A stretch of 63,022 nucleotides of DNA from a virus, in the IMG/VR virus record IMGVR_UViG_3300031578_012080, positions 1 through 63,022 of that record, one strand, 5' to 3'. Positions 61,838 through 63,022 of the stretch are shown here, one piece after another. Within the stretch, counting starts at the first letter, position 1; each line of letters starts with the position of its first letter. Both the position numbers and the translations under genes were made by a program. The notes below the pieces were generated by a model. That model was not told the origin of the DNA. It made no database searches and worked only from the letters and a program-made list of their open reading frames with translations.

Positions 61838-63022
61838 ACCAGTTTTAACAGCTGGATCACCAAAATTTGGAGCACCCCATGTGACTACAACTCCTCCTGT
61901 AAATCCATCAATACTACTTGATGGACCACCTTCAGCATTTGCAATAGAATCTTTTAAATATTCATTTCCGCCTTTTGATGTAGGAATACTTAATAAATGT
62001 AAATCTGCATCAAAAAATATTGTATCTAATAGATCTATCATTTCCTGAAGTCTTATTAAAACATTTTGTATATATTCTATTTTTTTCTGAATAAGTTCAA
62101 TAAATTTAACAACTGCATTTGATAATTTTTCTGTTCCTGCAAGTAATGATTTTAATAATTTTTCTATTAATCCAATAAGTTCTTCAACTGGTAAAATATC
62201 ACCAATTCTTATTGCATTCCAGTTTGGATATAATCCTGTTAATTCACCAGGTGCAAACACTTTTGAATATCCATCACAACGTTGTGACATTGTGCCATTT
62301 TGACAAGCAGCAACATCCCAAAATTTTTCAAATGGAATATCTTCTGGAACTATTTTTTGATTTTCCAAGTTTGGATCAGCTTTATCTGTAATTGTTTCTT
62401 CATCATAACCATAATGAATTTCAAGTATTCCTGTATATACTGCTGTTAGTTCTACTGTACCATCCTGGGCATTTAATAATTTATATTCTGGTAATACAGC
62501 ATCTTCAGGAAATATTACTACAGACCCTTCATAAACTGGTGTATTCCTTAAATTAATTGTTTGTTTACCTAACTTTGTAATTTCATATTCTTCACCCGAT
62601 ATTGCTTTATATTCACTATTTTTAATTTTCTCTATATATGTTGATATTTTTCTAGTTGAAGTTCCTGTATTACTACATGAAAGACCATCATTATATATAC
62701 AATTTGCATTCTCATATCCATCGCATTGTGTTGTTCCATCATGACAAGTTATTTTATCAAAATAATATTCATTAAAAACACTATCAGTACATCTATAATT
62801 TGTTGAACCTTCAAGATCATAATAATTATACTCAACATTATATTCTATCGGTTGTGTTAATATTGTTGTAGTTATTGAAACTTCACCTGTTTCTGCATTT
62901 ACTAACTCAACTTTTCCAATATATGTTGATGGTGTAAATCTTATAGTTAATGGTTCAACTACAGGATGTTTTCTTAAATAAATCGTATGTGTTTCTTCTT
63001 CTAAATTAAGTTTATGTTTTTC
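61781..63022 (-). CDS. tail/virion structural protein, N-terminal part beyond the window
   Basis: The frame is open to the right edge, so the start is outside; at least 413 codons are visible. The upstream part has the usual tail-protein beta stretches (GTVELTAVYTGILEIHYG) and a Cys-rich repeat (CTDSVF, CHDGTTQCDGYENANC, then CDGYSKVF) of a CxxG type seen twice or three times. The C-terminal 150 residues contain helices (LIGLIEKLLKSLLAGTEKLS) and end in two copies of EALMKLLGK. A TTG at 62368 could start a 195-aa product, but nothing supports it. The function is probably a fibre or baseplate-associated protein. Confidence 0.6.
   Translation of the reverse strand, partial: EKHKLNLEEETHTIYLRKHPVVEPLTIRFTPSTYIGKVELVNAETGEVSITTTILTQPIEYNVEYNYYDLEGSTNYRCTDSVFNEYYFDKITCHDGTTQCDGYENANCIYNDGLSCSNTGTSTRKISTYIEKIKNSEYKAISGEEYEITKLGKQTINLRNTPVYEGSVVIFPEDAVLPEYKLLNAQDGTVELTAVYTGILEIHYGYDEETITDKADPNLENQKIVPEDIPFEKFWDVAACQNGTMSQRCDGYSKVFAPGELTGLYPNWNAIRIGDILPVEELIGLIEKLLKSLLAGTEKLSNAVVKFIELIQKKIEYIQNVLIRLQEMIDLLDTIFFDADLHLLSIPTSKGGNEYLKDSIANAEGGPSSSIDGFTGGVVVTWGAPNFGDPAVKTGEALMKLLGKEALMKLLGK

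Noticed and set aside
61781-62368. A stand-alone 195-aa gene starting at the TTG at 62368
   Set aside because: The frame is open upstream to the window edge with structural-protein sequence, and no ribosome site precedes the TTG. It is the 3' part of a larger gene.
1-63022. tRNA genes, rRNA, insertion sequences and attachment sites
   Set aside because: I looked in the few gaps of any size (13.3, 35.2, 41.6, 43.15, 46.8, 47.25, 61.7 kb) and saw no cloverleaf, transposase or att-like duplication. Short tRNAs cannot be fully excluded by eye.

Overview
The window is part of a large, strongly AT-rich tailed-phage genome. A baseplate J-like protein, very large tail proteins and a T4-style recombination set (gp46/gp47-like, UvsX/RecA-like, UvsW-like, gp32-like) point to a large contractile-tailed phage (myovirus morphology). 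Every gene I can support lies on the minus strand, so transcription runs from high to low coordinates across all 63 kb. Genes overlap by a few bases or sit tens of bases apart. Most starts have good Shine-Dalgarno (AGGAG-type) sites, so the host uses SD-dependent initiation. TGA is used as a stop. I see no tRNA, rRNA, CRISPR array or insertion sequence. The host cannot be named from this sequence.

In transcription order, the right part (about 43-63 kb) is virion structure: a protein cut off by the right edge, a 169-aa and a 496-aa structural protein, a baseplate J-like protein (1067 aa), a 2784-aa protein built from Ig/chitobiase-like repeats plus another repeated module, and smaller structural proteins. 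It also holds a MerR/excisionase-like HTH gene behind tandem direct repeats, a terminator, and a 999-aa tail-type protein. The middle (about 20-43 kb) is replication, recombination and transcription: UvsW-like helicase, putative initiator, DnaC-like loader, DnaB-like helicase, trigger factor, Cas4/RecB-like nuclease, DnaG-like primase, sigma-like factor, NusG-like factor, XPD/DinG-like helicase, 5'-3' exonuclease, tandem HU-like protein, gp32-like protein, RecA, RuvC-like resolvase, SbcD/SbcC and a ligase-like protein. A block of mostly unknown genes (about 13-20 kb) includes a zincin-like protein, a thioredoxin-like protein and an OB+HD nuclease. A DnaE-type DNA polymerase III alpha subunit with an extra N-terminal uracil-DNA-glycosylase-like domain occupies 9-13 kb.

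The most interesting region is 1-9 kb: a GT-B-like glycosyltransferase, a UDG-superfamily protein, a NodU/TobZ-type carbamoyltransferase, a P-loop kinase, a possible second thymidylate-synthase-fold protein, dUTPase, a thymidylate-synthase homologue with Asp at the position that marks T4 dCMP hydroxymethylase, dCMP deaminase, a degenerate SDR protein, a histone-H1-like protein and SSB. I read it as a nucleotide and DNA-hypermodification locus. It would make 5-hydroxymethyl-dCMP, incorporate it through the adjacent polymerase, and decorate the hydroxymethyl group with carbamoyl and possibly sugar. The residues and gene order are seen in the sequence; the pathway is inference.
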